DNA of 64,000 bases, taken from Rhizobacter sp. (GTDB lineage: Bacteria > Pseudomonadota > Gammaproteobacteria > Burkholderiales > Burkholderiaceae_C). This document shows positions 26,183 through 35,151 of this stretch, piece after piece. The notes below the pieces were generated by a model that saw only the letters and a list, made by a program, of their open reading frames with translations, was not told where the DNA came from and did no database searches. The DNA lies in assembly GCA_025350965.1 (NCBI GenBank), contig JANXWV010000015.1, forward strand, positions 1 to 64,000, written 5' to 3'. The position numbers and the translations under genes were made by a program. Every line of letters starts with the position of its first letter. Positions within the stretch are counted from its first letter, which is position 1.

Positions 26183-26207
26183 GCGCCAGAGCCAGCTGGA
26201 CAAATGA

Positions 26208-26456
26208 TCAGGCTGCGGCCTTGGCTTGTGCGAGCAGGCGTTGCACCGTGGGCGACAGCTGCGCACCGGTGCTGGCCCAGTGCTCGACGCGGTCGAAAGC
26301 CACGCGCAGCGGCTGCTCGGCGCCCGACGCCACCGGGTTGTAGAAGCCGACGCGCTCGATAAAGCGGCCGTCCCGGCGGGTGCGCGAATCGGCCACCACG
26401 ATGTTGAAGAAAGGGCGCTTCTTGGCGCCGCCGCGTGCAAGTCGAATGACGACCAT
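26208..26456 (-). CDS. rpsP: 30S ribosomal protein S16
   Basis: The 82-residue protein is S16, with [20 protein letters not shown] and the conserved IERVGFYNP. The ATG at 26456 is preceded by AAGGAAACATC, a good ribosome site; the ORF-track start is an upstream extension. It is the first gene of the ribosomal operon on the minus strand, with a consensus -10 box about 170 bases upstream. Confidence 0.98.
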   Translation of the reverse strand: MVVIRLARGGAKKRPFFNIVVADSRTRRDGRFIERVGFYNPVASGAEQPLRVAFDRVEHWASTGAQLSPTVQRLLAQAKAAA

Positions 26457-26628
26457 GATGTTTCCTTGAGGTTGCTTGAAGAGGCCTAGCGGGCGCCACC
26501 TTGCCCGGACACCGTGCCCGCCGTTGCCGTTGCCGTTGCGGTAACTGAGGGGCACGCAAGTGCAGTGGTCGCGTGAAACGTCGCCGTAGATACGCCAATC
26601 ACCCGACCGGCCAGCAACAAAACCACGC

Positions 26629-26634
26629 ATTATA
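26629..26634 (-). promoter_or_regulatory. Candidate -10 box (TATAAT) of the rpsP operon
   Basis: A perfect TATAAT on the minus strand lies about 170 bases upstream of rpsP, in the gap between divergent genes. A partly matching TTGTCA lies too close for normal spacing, so the -35 is unclear. The intervening 170 bases have no ORF and would form the leader of the ribosomal operon. Confidence 0.45.
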
Positions 26635-26662
26635 AACTCAGTGACAACGCCAAAGGAGTGTG

Positions 26663-27208
26663 ATGAGTTCGACCGCCCTGCTGATACGGCCGAGTACCGC
26701 TGCCGATGTGCCCGCACTGACCGCAATCTACAGCCACCACGTGCTGCACGGCACCGGCACGTTCGAGCTTGAAACACCCGACGATGTGGAGATGGGCCGC
26801 CGGCGTGACGACGTGCTCGCCAAAGGCCTGCCGTGGCTCGTCGCCGAGCGCGGCAGCGGCGTGCTCGGCTATGCCTATGCCAACCATTTCAAGCCGCGCC
26901 GCGCCTACCGCTTCTGCCTGGAAGACTCGATCTACATCGCACCCAGCGCGCAAGGCCAGGGCCTCGGGCGCCTTCTGCTGGCCGAGTTGATGGCGCGGTG
27001 CGAAGCGGCAGGAACCCGGCAGCTGATCGCCATCATCGGCGATTCGGCCAACCTGGGCTCCATCGGCGTGCACCGCACGCTTGGCTTCGAGCACGTGGGC
27101 ACCATGAAGGCGGCCGGCTGGAAGTTCGAGCGCTGGCTCGACGTGGTCGTGATGCAAAAGAGCCTCGGCCTCGGCGCCGGCGCCGTGCCCGTGGACGCCG
27201 CCGAGTGA
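26663..27208 (+). CDS. GNAT N-acetyltransferase, phosphinothricin/L-amino acid acetyltransferase type
   Basis: The 181-residue protein matches the YncA/MnaT/Pat group: [40 protein letters not shown] (acetyl-CoA loop QGQGLGR), and [20 protein letters not shown]. These enzymes acetylate methionine-derived sulfoximines or phosphinothricin. The ATG at 26663 follows AAAGGAG by four bases; the GTG at 26660 is too close. The TM2 gene overlaps its stop (GTGA). Confidence 0.92.
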   Translation: MSSTALLIRPSTAADVPALTAIYSHHVLHGTGTFELETPDDVEMGRRRDDVLAKGLPWLVAERGSGVLGYAYANHFKPRRAYRFCLEDSIYIAPSAQGQGLGRLLLAELMARCEAAGTRQLIAIIGDSANLGSIGVHRTLGFEHVGTMKAAGWKFERWLDVVVMQKSLGLGAGAVPVDAAE

Positions 27209-27663
27209 TCGCCACCCGCGGTGCGTACAAGTCGAAGACGCTCGCGACGTGGATCGCACTCGCCGGCGGCAGCCTTGGGCTTCACCGCTTCTACCTGCAT
27301 GGCTTCGGGGACCGCTGGGGCTGGCTCTACCCGTTGCCCACGCTGATCGGTTTGTACGGTGTGCAGCGGATGCGCGCGCTCGGTGCCGACGACCACGTCG
27401 CGTGGGTGTGCATCCCGCTGCTCGGGCTGACGATGTCGGTGTCGATGATCTCGGCCATCGTCCATGGCCTGACGCCCGACGAAAACTGGAATGCGCACTT
27501 CAACCCTGACGGCCCGGCCCACCGGACCGGCTGGGCAACCATCTTCGGCGTGGTCGCGGCACTGGTGCTGGGCGCCGGCGTGCTGATGGCCACGCTCGCG
27601 TTCAGCGGCCAGCGCTACTTCGAGTACCAGGCCGAGGCCGAGTTGCGCAGCAGCCGCAAGTAG
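27205..27663 (+). CDS. TM2-domain-like small membrane protein
   Basis: The 152-residue protein has about three hydrophobic helices. The segment GGSLGLHRFYLHGFGDRWGW is the TM2 signature, with a Gly-rich helix and the HRFYLG-like turn. The function of TM2 proteins in bacteria is unknown. The GTG start at 27205 overlaps the acetyltransferase stop, so they are coupled; the longer ORF-track start lies inside that gene in another frame. It ends 15 bases from the convergent PiT stop. Confidence 0.8.
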   Translation: MIATRGAYKSKTLATWIALAGGSLGLHRFYLHGFGDRWGWLYPLPTLIGLYGVQRMRALGADDHVAWVCIPLLGLTMSVSMISAIVHGLTPDENWNAHFNPDGPAHRTGWATIFGVVAALVLGAGVLMATLAFSGQRYFEYQAEAELRSSRK

Positions 27664-27678
27664 TTCGAACGAGGCGGG

Positions 27679-28692
27679 TCAGACGAACAATGCCAGGCTG
27701 ACCCAGTAGAAAACGCCCGCAACGAATGCGGTGGCCGGGATCGTGAAGATCCACGCCCAGACGATGTTGCCCGCCACGCCCCAGCGAACCGCCGAGGCAC
27801 GCCGCACCGAGCCCACGCCGACAATGGCGCCGGTGATGGTGTGCGTGGTGGACACCGGCACGCCCAACGCGGTGGCCAGGAAAAGGGTGATGGCCCCGCC
27901 TGTCTCGGCGCAGAAGCCGCCCACCGGCTTCAACTTCGTGATCTTCTGGCCCATGGTCTTGACGATGCGCCAGCCACCGAACATCGTGCCCAGACCGATG
28001 GCGATGTAGCAACACCAGATCACCCAGCTCGGCGGCAACTTGTCGCCGGCCGCGCTGTAGCCGGTGGCGATCAGCAGCATCCAGATGATGCCGATGGTCT
28101 TTTGCGCATCGTTGCCGCCATGGCCCAGGCTGTAGAGGCCAGCGGACACGAGCTGCAGCCGGCGAAACAGGTTGTCCACGCGCAGTGGCGACGTGTGCCG
28201 GCACAGCTGCGCAACCAGCACCATCAGCAGCGAGCCCAGCAGGAAGCCGAGCATCGGTGACAGGAAGATGAACAGCACCGTCTTGCCCACGCCGGCCGCG
28301 ATCAACGAGCCCGCGCCGGCCTTGGCGATGACCGCGCCGACGATCCCGCCGATCAACGCATGCGACGAGCTCGAAGGAATGCCGTACCACCAGGTCAGCA
28401 CGTTCCAGAACATCGCACCGATCAGCGCACCAAACACCACGTGGTGGTCCACCACGCCCGGCACCGCGATGCCCTTGCCCACAGTTGCCGCCACGTTCAG
28501 GTGGAAGATGGCGATGGCGACGACGTTGAAGAACGCTGCGAAGACGATGGCCTGCTGCGGCTTGAGAACACCTGTGGAAACAACCGTCGCGATCGAATTC
28601 GCGGCGTCGTGGAAGCCGTTCATGAAGTCGAACGCCACCGCAAGGACGACCAGCAGCGCGACGACCCAGAAGGCGGTCTGTACGGAACCCAT
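27679..28692 (-). CDS. Inorganic phosphate transporter (PiT family)
   Basis: The 337-residue membrane protein carries the duplicated PiT signature: FMNGFHDAANSIATVVSTGV near the N-terminus and a second copy, SLGHGGNDAQKTIGIIWM, in the middle. About ten hydrophobic helices are visible. It takes up phosphate, usually as a metal-phosphate complex, with a proton. It follows the DUF47 gene by 20 bases on the same strand, a standard pairing in which DUF47 is an accessory regulator. Confidence 0.95.
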   Translation of the reverse strand: MGSVQTAFWVVALLVVLAVAFDFMNGFHDAANSIATVVSTGVLKPQQAIVFAAFFNVVAIAIFHLNVAATVGKGIAVPGVVDHHVVFGALIGAMFWNVLTWWYGIPSSSSHALIGGIVGAVIAKAGAGSLIAAGVGKTVLFIFLSPMLGFLLGSLLMVLVAQLCRHTSPLRVDNLFRRLQLVSAGLYSLGHGGNDAQKTIGIIWMLLIATGYSAAGDKLPPSWVIWCCYIAIGLGTMFGGWRIVKTMGQKITKLKPVGGFCAETGGAITLFLATALGVPVSTTHTITGAIVGVGSVRRASAVRWGVAGNIVWAWIFTIPATAFVAGVFYWVSLALFV

Positions 28693-28712
28693 CGAAGCTC
28701 AGTCCGACGTGG

Positions 28713-29360
28713 TCATGAATTTTCGAGGACCACGCCCTCGATGAGGTTGGCCACGTCTTCGCAGCGGTCCGAAATCGACTCCAGCAGCTCGTAGATCGCC
28801 TTCAGCTTGATGAGTTCGCGAACGTCGTTCTCTTCGCGGAACAGCTTCGACATGGCCGAGCGCATCACGCGGTCGGCGTCGCTTTCCAGGCGGTCGATCT
28901 CCTCGCAGGTCTTGATTGCGGCCTCGGCCGCATCGGCCTGGCTGATCTTGGGCAACAGCGACACCGCGTGCTGTACCCGCTCGCAGCACTTGGCGCTCAG
29001 GTCGCCCAGGCGCAGCACGTCCTCGGTCATGGTGCGCACGTCGTAGAGCGACATGGTCTCGGTCGCGTCCTGCAGCAGGTCGAGGATGTCGTCCATCGCG
29101 TTGATCAACCCGTGGATCTGCTCGCGGTCGATGGGCGTGATGAAGGTCTTGTGCAGCAGCCGGTTCACCTCGGCCGTGATGCGGTCGGCCTGGCGCTCGG
29201 CATGGCCGACTTCGTTCGCGTACTTCTCGCGCAACTCCAGGTTGGCGTAGTTCTGGATCAGCAGGATGAACGAGCGCGCGCCGGCCACGATGTAGTCGCC
29301 ATGCTGGTTGAACAGCTCGAAAAAGTTGCCTTCACGCGGCAGCAGCTTGCCAAAGAGCAT
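28713..29360 (-). CDS. DUF47 (PhoU-like) protein, PiT accessory
   Basis: The 215-residue all-helical protein is PhoU-like (DUF47/TIGR00153): MLFGKLLPREGNFFELFNQH at the start and IKLKAIYELLESISDRCEDV at the end. Such proteins sit next to PiT transporters and are thought to control them. The start at 29360 was chosen because it matches the family; 14 extra residues in the ORF track are unlikely. There is a 109-base gap upstream to the kinase operon, which would hold its promoter. Confidence 0.93.
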   Translation of the reverse strand: MLFGKLLPREGNFFELFNQHGDYIVAGARSFILLIQNYANLELREKYANEVGHAERQADRITAEVNRLLHKTFITPIDREQIHGLINAMDDILDLLQDATETMSLYDVRTMTEDVLRLGDLSAKCCERVQHAVSLLPKISQADAAEAAIKTCEEIDRLESDADRVMRSAMSKLFREENDVRELIKLKAIYELLESISDRCEDVANLIEGVVLENS

Positions 29361-29468
29361 GTGTCGTTCCCATCGATTGAACCGCTTTGCAGCCCGTGTC
29401 ACGGAACTGTCATCAAAAGCGGCTGGCCGGGAGTGTAAGCGCCGCTCTCGGGCAATCGGGTCACGCCA

Positions 29469-30140
29469 TCAGCCGAACGGGATCTCGACGTGCGAGTTGA
29501 AGAACTCACGGCGGCCCCGAAACGCCGCCAGGCGCTGCAGCAGCTGGTCGAAGTCGGCGTCCACGTCCACCGGGTTGAAGTGGTCGGTGCCGAGCGCGAA
29601 CACGGGCGCGCCGTCATAGCCATGGAAGTACTCGACGTACGCGTCGCACAGCCGCTGTAGATAGGCGGACGACACGCCGTGCTCCATCGGAATCGAGCGC
29701 TTGTGCACGCGTTGCAGCAAGGTCGCGGGCGAAGCCTGCAGCCAGATCACGAGGTCGGGCTCGGCGACCTGCGGCGCGATCTGCGCGTACATCTGCGAGT
29801 AGAGCCGGAACTCGTCGTCGCTCAGGTTCAGGCGCGCGAACAGGCTGTCTTTCGCGAACAGGAAGTCGCTGACCAGGTGGCTCGCGAACATGCCCGGCTG
29901 CGCCACCGCCTGCATCTGCTTGACGCGCTGGAACAGGAAGAACAGCTGGGTCTGGAATGCGTAGCCGGGCATGTCGGCATAGAAGCGTTCGAGGAATGGG
30001 TTGTCCTCGGCCTGCTCGAGCAGCAGGTCGGCGCCCAGGCGCGCGGCGAGCTTGCGCGCCAGCGTGCTCTTGCCCACGCCGATGGGGCCTTCGATGGCGA
30101 TGGTTCTGAAGCGTTGCAGGCCGGCTTGCACGTCGTTCAC
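29469..30140 (-). CDS. Deoxynucleoside kinase
   Basis: The 223-residue protein has a P-loop GPIGVGKSTLARKLA near the N-terminus and dNK-family segments LEQAEDNPFLERFYAD, SDFLFAKDSLFA and LVIWLQASPATLLQRVHKR (substrate and lid regions). It phosphorylates deoxynucleosides for salvage. The start is a GTG at 30140; 12 residues precede the first beta strand. It is the last gene of the long minus-strand run and follows DUF486 by 21 bases. In Burkholderiales it usually sits next to folK, as here. Confidence 0.9.
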   Translation of the reverse strand: MNDVQAGLQRFRTIAIEGPIGVGKSTLARKLAARLGADLLLEQAEDNPFLERFYADMPGYAFQTQLFFLFQRVKQMQAVAQPGMFASHLVSDFLFAKDSLFARLNLSDDEFRLYSQMYAQIAPQVAEPDLVIWLQASPATLLQRVHKRSIPMEHGVSSAYLQRLCDAYVEYFHGYDGAPVFALGTDHFNPVDVDADFDQLLQRLAAFRGRREFFNSHVEIPFG

Positions 30141-30161
30141 AGCGCCTTCCTCTCAGCCTCT

Positions 30162-30515
30162 TCAGCCACGAAAAATGAAGTACACGGCGCCCACCATGCA
30201 CAGGCCCGCCCAGAGGAAGTCGAGCTTGAAGGGCTGGTCCATGTAGAGCATCGCGAATGGCACGAACACACCGAGGGTGATGACCTCCTGCGTGATCTTG
30301 AGCTGCGCCAGCGTCATGCCGCCAGCGAAGCCGATGCGGTTGCCGGGCACCTGCAACAGATACTCGAACAGCGCGATGCCCCAGCTCACGAGTGCGGCGG
30401 TGTACCACGGCTTGTCGGCCAGGTTCTTCAGGTGGCCGTACCAGGCGAACGTCATGAACACGTTCGATGCGATCAGCAGCAGAACCGTCTGCATGGGGGT
30501 GGACAACGCATTCAT
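30162..30515 (-). CDS. DMT family protein (DUF486)
   Basis: The 117-residue protein has four hydrophobic helices: LLLIASNVFMTFAWYGH, ALVSWGIALFEYLL, TLGVFVPFAMLYM and FLWAGLCMVGAVYFIF. This is the DUF486 pattern, a small relative of drug/metabolite transporters. Function is unknown. Its ATG overlaps the folK stop by four bases, so it is translationally coupled. Confidence 0.85.
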   Translation of the reverse strand: MNALSTPMQTVLLLIASNVFMTFAWYGHLKNLADKPWYTAALVSWGIALFEYLLQVPGNRIGFAGGMTLAQLKITQEVITLGVFVPFAMLYMDQPFKLDFLWAGLCMVGAVYFIFRG

Positions 30516-31012
30516 GAGGCAAGTCTATCGATGCGCTGGCCCGCCACCGCACCGAGCAGCGCAATCACCGGCCCGAGACCGGGGATGACCAGCGCCGGCG
30601 CCAACTCGGCGAGTGGGAGCAAGACGAAGGCCCGCAGGTGCATGCGCGGGTGGGGTACGGTGAGCGCAGCGGTGTGGATGCGCTCTTCGCCGTACACCAG
30701 CAGGTCGAGGTCGAGTGTGCGCGGCGCGTTGCGATACGGGCGCTCGCGGCCGTGCGCCTGCTCGATGCGCAGCATCTGGGCCAGCAGTTCGTGGGCGTCG
30801 AGCCGGGTGTTCAGCAGCACGACCGTGTTCAGGTAGTCGGGGCCGCTCGATTCGATCGGCGCGCTTCGGTACATGCCGGACCGGCCGACGAGCACGGTAT
30901 GCGGCAGCCAGCCCAGCGCCTCGTGCGCCTGCAGCAAGTGCAAGCGTGCATCGCCGAGGTTCGCGCCAACGCCCACGTAGGCCGCCTGCGCCTCAGTCGT
31001 CGAGGGCGGCAT
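30512..31012 (-). CDS. folK: 2-amino-4-hydroxy-6-hydroxymethyldihydropteridine diphosphokinase
   Basis: The 166-residue protein has the HPPK motifs AYVGVGANLGDAR and RTLDLDLLVYG. It transfers pyrophosphate to hydroxymethyldihydropterin in folate synthesis. The start at 31012 overlaps the end of the upstream serine hydrolase gene by about 20 bases. In many Burkholderiales folK directly follows pcnB; here a serine hydrolase lies between them. Confidence 0.95.
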   Translation of the reverse strand: MPPSTTEAQAAYVGVGANLGDARLHLLQAHEALGWLPHTVLVGRSGMYRSAPIESSGPDYLNTVVLLNTRLDAHELLAQMLRIEQAHGRERPYRNAPRTLDLDLLVYGEERIHTAALTVPHPRMHLRAFVLLPLAELAPALVIPGLGPVIALLGAVAGQRIDRLAS

Positions 31013-32219
31013 ACACCAGGCTCTGGAACAACGCACGCACCTCCGCAGCCTGCCCCAGCGCCTGCACCATCAGCACGGCCGTCAGCTGCTCGGCCGGGTC
31101 GACGATGAACAGCGTGCCCGCCGCGCCGCTCCAGCCGAACGAGCCCACCGAGCTAGGCAAGGTGGACATCCCCGGATGCGTGCGCACGGCAAAGCCCAGT
31201 CCGAAGCCGTAGCCGGGCGGGAGCTGGTCGCGCCGGGTGCCGTCGGCGCCCTGGGTGTCGATGTGGTCGGCCGTCATGAATGCGAGCGTGTGGCGGCCGA
31301 CAAGGCGCACGCCATCGAGTTGGCCGCCGTTCAGCAGCAGCCGGCAAAAGCGCATGTAGTCGGCTGCGGTCGACACCAACCCGCCGCCGCCCGATTCGAA
31401 GGTGGGCGGCGTGCGCACGTCGTGCATGGCGATGGTGGCACCGCTGTCGGGGTCGGTCGCAAACCCTTGTGCGAGCCGGTGCTGTTGGGCTGCCGGCACA
31501 TGGAAACCGGTGTCGGTCATGCCCAGCGGCGCGAAGATCACGCGGTGCAGATGGGCGCCCAGCGGCTCGCCGCTCAGCACTTCGATGAGGCGGCCCAGCA
31601 CGTCGGTGGCTCGGCTGTACTCCCAGCGTGCGCCCGGTGAGAACATCAGCGGCAAGGCCGCCAGCGTGTCGCAGAACTCAGCGTTGCTGCGCCGGCGTGC
31701 GAACAGGTTGGCCTGTGTGTACATCCCGCGCACGAGCGACGGTTCGTGGAACTCGTAGGTCAGGCCGGCGGTGTGGCGCAGCAGGTCTTGCACGGTCATC
31801 GCGCGTGCGGGCGGCACGAGCTGCAACACACCCTCGCGCTCGACTCCCACGCGCACATCGGCGAAGGCGGGCAGCAGCTTCGCGACTGCGTCGGTCAACT
31901 GCAAGCGGCCTTGCTCGACGAGCATCATCATCGCCGTCGACACCAGCGGCTTGGTCATCGAATAGATGCGGAAGATCGCATCGCTGCGCATGGGCGGGGC
32001 TGGTGCCGGGCCGTGTGACGGGTCTTGCCAACCCAGCGCCTGCGCGTAAGCCGACCGGCCTCGCCGTTCGACTTGCATCACGACGCCGGGCAGGCGGCCG
32101 GCATCTATCAGCGCTTGCATCGCCGTGGTCAAGCGATGCAGGGCAGCGGCATTCAGGCCGGCACCTTGCGCCCGGTCAGGCATCTGACGCTTGGCCCGGC
32201 TCACCGTTGCCACCGCCAT
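30993..32219 (-). CDS. Serine hydrolase, beta-lactamase class C / family VIII esterase type
   Basis: The protein is about 408 residues. The nucleophile motif is SMTK (IFRIYSMTKPLVSTAMMM), the Tyr motif is WEYSRATDVLGRLIEVLSG and the third region is GWSGAAGT. The YSR and WSG variants point to family VIII esterases rather than true beta-lactamases. No signal peptide is evident. The start at 32219 is preferred because AGGAA lies six bases upstream; ATG 32183 would also fit. It overlaps pcnB by about 44 bases and folK by 20, so it is embedded between them. The physiological substrate is unknown. Confidence 0.85.
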   Translation of the reverse strand: MAVATVSRAKRQMPDRAQGAGLNAAALHRLTTAMQALIDAGRLPGVVMQVERRGRSAYAQALGWQDPSHGPAPAPPMRSDAIFRIYSMTKPLVSTAMMMLVEQGRLQLTDAVAKLLPAFADVRVGVEREGVLQLVPPARAMTVQDLLRHTAGLTYEFHEPSLVRGMYTQANLFARRRSNAEFCDTLAALPLMFSPGARWEYSRATDVLGRLIEVLSGEPLGAHLHRVIFAPLGMTDTGFHVPAAQQHRLAQGFATDPDSGATIAMHDVRTPPTFESGGGGLVSTAADYMRFCRLLLNGGQLDGVRLVGRHTLAFMTADHIDTQGADGTRRDQLPPGYGFGLGFAVRTHPGMSTLPSSVGSFGWSGAAGTLFIVDPAEQLTAVLMVQALGQAAEVRALFQSLVYAALDD

Positions 32220-33780
32220 CGGCCGTTCCTGATCCGGCCGGCTTGCGACGACGCCGGCGCCGCTTACGGGCAGGGTCGGCATCTGCGCTCGGCGCGTACT
32301 GGCCGTCGGCGCCGGGAGCGGGGCCACCGGCGGCGCGACGCGCCTGGTCCTGGTCGCGGGCCTCGTCGAGCAGGCGGCGGCGCTCGGCGTCGTCGGCGAG
32401 CGAGAAGTCTTCCCACCAGTTGGCCAACTCACCGCTCACCTCGCCGGCATCGCCGCGCAGGCGCAGGAAGTCGAAGCCGGCACGGAAGCGCGGCTGCTCG
32501 ACGAGCGTGGCCACGCTGGCGCTGGTGCGGCGCTCGAAGCGCGGCTGCATCATCCAGATCTCGCGCATGTCGGCGGCCAGCTTGCCCCGGCCGGAGATGT
32601 CGCCGATGCGCGCATCGAACACGGCATCGATGGCCTGCTGCAAGGCCGGGAACGACGGCTCGCCGCCCGCCTTCAGCTTGTTCCAGCGGTCCAGCACGTC
32701 GTGCCACAGCATGCAACCCAGCATGAAGCTCGGAGCCACCGGCTTGTCTTCACCGACACGGCGGTCGGTATCGGCCAGCGCCTGCTGCACGAACTTCTCG
32801 CGGCCGTCGTGGCGCTGTGATTCATCGAGCGCCACGTCGAGCACCGGGAACACGCCGCGGTGCAGGCCTTGCTTGCGCAACTCCTTGATGCTGGCCAGCG
32901 CATGGCCGGTCTGCAGCAGCTTGATCATCTCGTCGAAGGTGCGCGAAGGTGGCACGTTGTCGAGCAACGCCGCCATCTCCTTGATCGGCGCGCGCGTCTT
33001 GGGCTCGATCTCGAACCCCAGCTTGGCCGCGAAGCGCACCACGCGGATGATGCGCACCGGGTCTTCGCGGTAGCGCGTGGCCGGGTCGCCAATCATGCGC
33101 AGCAGCTTGCGCTGAACGTCCTTGATGCCGCCGTGGTAGTCGACCACGATCTCGCGCACCGGGTCGTAGTACATGGCGTTGATGGTGAAGTCGCGGCGCG
33201 CGGCATCGTCGATCTGCGGGCCCCAGACGTTGTCGCGCAGCACGCGGCCTTCGGCATCGACCACATGGCTGCTGTTGCCCAAGCGGCCCGCCAGCTCGTT
33301 CCGCGAAGTCTTCTCGCTGCCGCTGACCTGCTCGGCGGCCGCGTTGTCGACCATCGCGCGGAAGGTCGACACCTCGATCACCTCGCTCAGGCCGCGCTCT
33401 TGCCGGCCGCGCCCGAACACCACGTGAACGATGCGAAAACGCCGGCCGATGATGAACGCGCGCCGGAACAGCCCCTTGACCTGCTCGGGCGTGGCATTGG
33501 TGGCCACGTCGAAGTCTTTCGGGCGCAGGCCGACCAGCAAGTCGCGCACCGCGCCGCCGACGATGTAGGCCTCGAAGCCACTGTCGATCAACGTGCGCAC
33601 CACTTTCACGGCGCGCTCGTCAACCAGACCCGGGTCGATCCGGTGCTCGCTCTTTGGCACCTCGACGCGCTTGCCAGCCGGCGCGGCGCCGGTGTCGGCC
33701 TCCTTCGCGTTGGCGGCGCGGGCCGGCTTGTCGCTGGCGCTGCTCTTGCCGAGCAGTTTGTCGATGAAATTCTTGATCAT
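32176..33780 (-). CDS. pcnB: Polynucleotide adenylyltransferase (poly(A) polymerase I)
   Basis: The 534-residue enzyme has the nucleotidyltransferase motif IVGGAVRDLLVGLRPKDFDV, with the catalytic Asp-x-Asp in DFD, a second acidic motif RDFTINAMYYDP, and a basic C-terminal tail (KRRRRRRK) typical of PcnB. It adds poly(A) to RNA 3' ends and speeds RNA decay. The ATG at 33780 starts MIKNFIDKLLG; the ORF-track start is an 18-residue extension. It follows the HAD gene by 10 bases and precedes the serine hydrolase. Confidence 0.95.
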   Translation of the reverse strand: MIKNFIDKLLGKSSASDKPARAANAKEADTGAAPAGKRVEVPKSEHRIDPGLVDERAVKVVRTLIDSGFEAYIVGGAVRDLLVGLRPKDFDVATNATPEQVKGLFRRAFIIGRRFRIVHVVFGRGRQERGLSEVIEVSTFRAMVDNAAAEQVSGSEKTSRNELAGRLGNSSHVVDAEGRVLRDNVWGPQIDDAARRDFTINAMYYDPVREIVVDYHGGIKDVQRKLLRMIGDPATRYREDPVRIIRVVRFAAKLGFEIEPKTRAPIKEMAALLDNVPPSRTFDEMIKLLQTGHALASIKELRKQGLHRGVFPVLDVALDESQRHDGREKFVQQALADTDRRVGEDKPVAPSFMLGCMLWHDVLDRWNKLKAGGEPSFPALQQAIDAVFDARIGDISGRGKLAADMREIWMMQPRFERRTSASVATLVEQPRFRAGFDFLRLRGDAGEVSGELANWWEDFSLADDAERRRLLDEARDQDQARRAAGGPAPGADGQYAPSADADPARKRRRRRRKPAGSGTADGGGNGEPGQASDA

Positions 33781-33790
33781 TCGCTCGGCT

Positions 33791-34483
33791 TCATTCGAAC
33801 AGTTGGAGGATGCGCCAGCCCCGCTCGCCGGCAATCACTGCAAGCGCCGGGGTCGGGTTGGTGGCGACCGGGTCGGTCGCCAGTTCCAGCAGCGGCAGGT
33901 CGTTCACGGAGTCGCTGTAGACGGTGATGCGCTCGAACGCTTCGAGCGCTTCGCCGCGCGCCGCCAGCCATTCGCGCACCCGCACAACCTTGCCGTCACG
34001 GTAGCTGGGCGTGCCGTCGATACCACCCGTGATGGTACCCCCGGGGGTGCGGGCCAGCCGAACCGCCAGCAACTCGGCAATGCCGAACGCGCGGGCGATG
34101 GGCTCGGTGATGAAGTCGTTCGTGGCGGTGACCAGCGCCACGACGTCGCCTTGCGCCTGATGCGCTTGCACGAGCCGCAGCGCTTCCGGTCGCACCCCGG
34201 GCATGACCACTTCGCGCATGAAGCGTGCAAGGGCGGCGGCCAGCGCCTGCGCACTGCGCGAGCGCAGCGGCTCGGTGGCGAACGCGATGTAGGCGTGAAT
34301 GTCGAGTTGCCCCGCCTTGTACTGCGCATAGAACGCATCGTTGCCGCGCTGGAATGCCGCCGGGTCGACCCAGCCCTGCGCAATGACGAACTCGCCCCAT
34401 GCATGGTCGGAGTCGAACGGCAGCAGGGTGTCGTCGAGGTCGAACAGACACAGGTTGCCCTTGGGCCGGTGCGGCGGGCTCAT
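33791..34483 (-). CDS. HAD family phosphatase (HAD-IB, SerB-like)
   Basis: The 230-residue protein has HAD motif I LFDLDDTLLPFDSD, motif II ALVTATNDF, and motif IV VYSDSVNDLPLLELA, so the phosphoaspartyl catalytic site is complete. The HAD-IB group includes phosphoserine phosphatase and histidinol-phosphatase; which substrate it uses cannot be fixed by eye. Its ATG overlaps the hda stop by one base (TGATG). The hda-HAD-pcnB order is conserved in Burkholderiales. Confidence 0.9.
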   Translation of the reverse strand: MSPPHRPKGNLCLFDLDDTLLPFDSDHAWGEFVIAQGWVDPAAFQRGNDAFYAQYKAGQLDIHAYIAFATEPLRSRSAQALAAALARFMREVVMPGVRPEALRLVQAHQAQGDVVALVTATNDFITEPIARAFGIAELLAVRLARTPGGTITGGIDGTPSYRDGKVVRVREWLAARGEALEAFERITVYSDSVNDLPLLELATDPVATNPTPALAVIAGERGWRILQLFE

Positions 34484-35151
34484 CACACGCCTTCCTCGGC
34501 CAGCATCTGCTTGAGCATCGGCACGGTGATCTGGCGTTGCGTGGTCATCGCAAAGCGGTCGAGGCGCGCCAGCAAGCCCATCAGGTGCTTCAGGTCGCGC
34601 TCGAAGCGCACCAGCACATAGTCCATCACCTCGTCGGACAGGAACAGCCCGTTCTGGTCGGCAGCGCGGCGCAGTCGGGCGCGCACCTCGGCTTCGCCCA
34701 GCGGCTGCACTGCGAACACGTGGCCCCAGCCGAGGCGCGTGCGCAGGTCTTCGCGCACGCTCAAGTCCACTGGCGGCAAGCGCCCGGCGGCAAGCACCGG
34801 CACGCCGTGGGTTGCGCTCTCGACGAACAGCGCAAACGCGGCGTGCTGCTGGTCGGCGTCGAGCGCGTGGCAGTCGTCGATCACGATCAGTGCGCGCGAC
34901 TCATCGAAGGGCCACGGCACTGGCCCGGCCGCACTGAACCAGCTGGCCTGCAAGCCCTGCGCGTGAAAGCGCTCCACCATGGCGTGCAGCAGGTGCGTCT
35001 TGCCGCTGCCGCTGGCGCCCCACAGGTACACCGGCGCGGCCGGTGCCGCCAAGGCCTGCAGGTGCGCCACCACCAGCGCGTTCGCGCCGGGCAGGAAGTT
35101 GTCGAACGTGCGTGCAGCGTCCTCGGTGATGGGCAGCGGGATCTGCTTCAT
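34483..35151 (-). CDS. hda: DnaA regulatory inactivator Hda
   Basis: The 222-residue AAA+ protein starts with the clamp-binding motif MKQIPLP (QxxLPL-like) and has Walker A WGASGSGKTHLLHA and Walker B ALIVIDDCHAL. Hda binds the beta clamp and triggers ATP hydrolysis on DnaA, preventing re-initiation. It overlaps the upstream transporter gene stop by four bases and the downstream HAD start by one base, showing tight coupling. Confidence 0.94.
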   Translation of the reverse strand: MKQIPLPITEDAARTFDNFLPGANALVVAHLQALAAPAAPVYLWGASGSGKTHLLHAMVERFHAQGLQASWFSAAGPVPWPFDESRALIVIDDCHALDADQQHAAFALFVESATHGVPVLAAGRLPPVDLSVREDLRTRLGWGHVFAVQPLGEAEVRARLRRAADQNGLFLSDEVMDYVLVRFERDLKHLMGLLARLDRFAMTTQRQITVPMLKQMLAEEGV

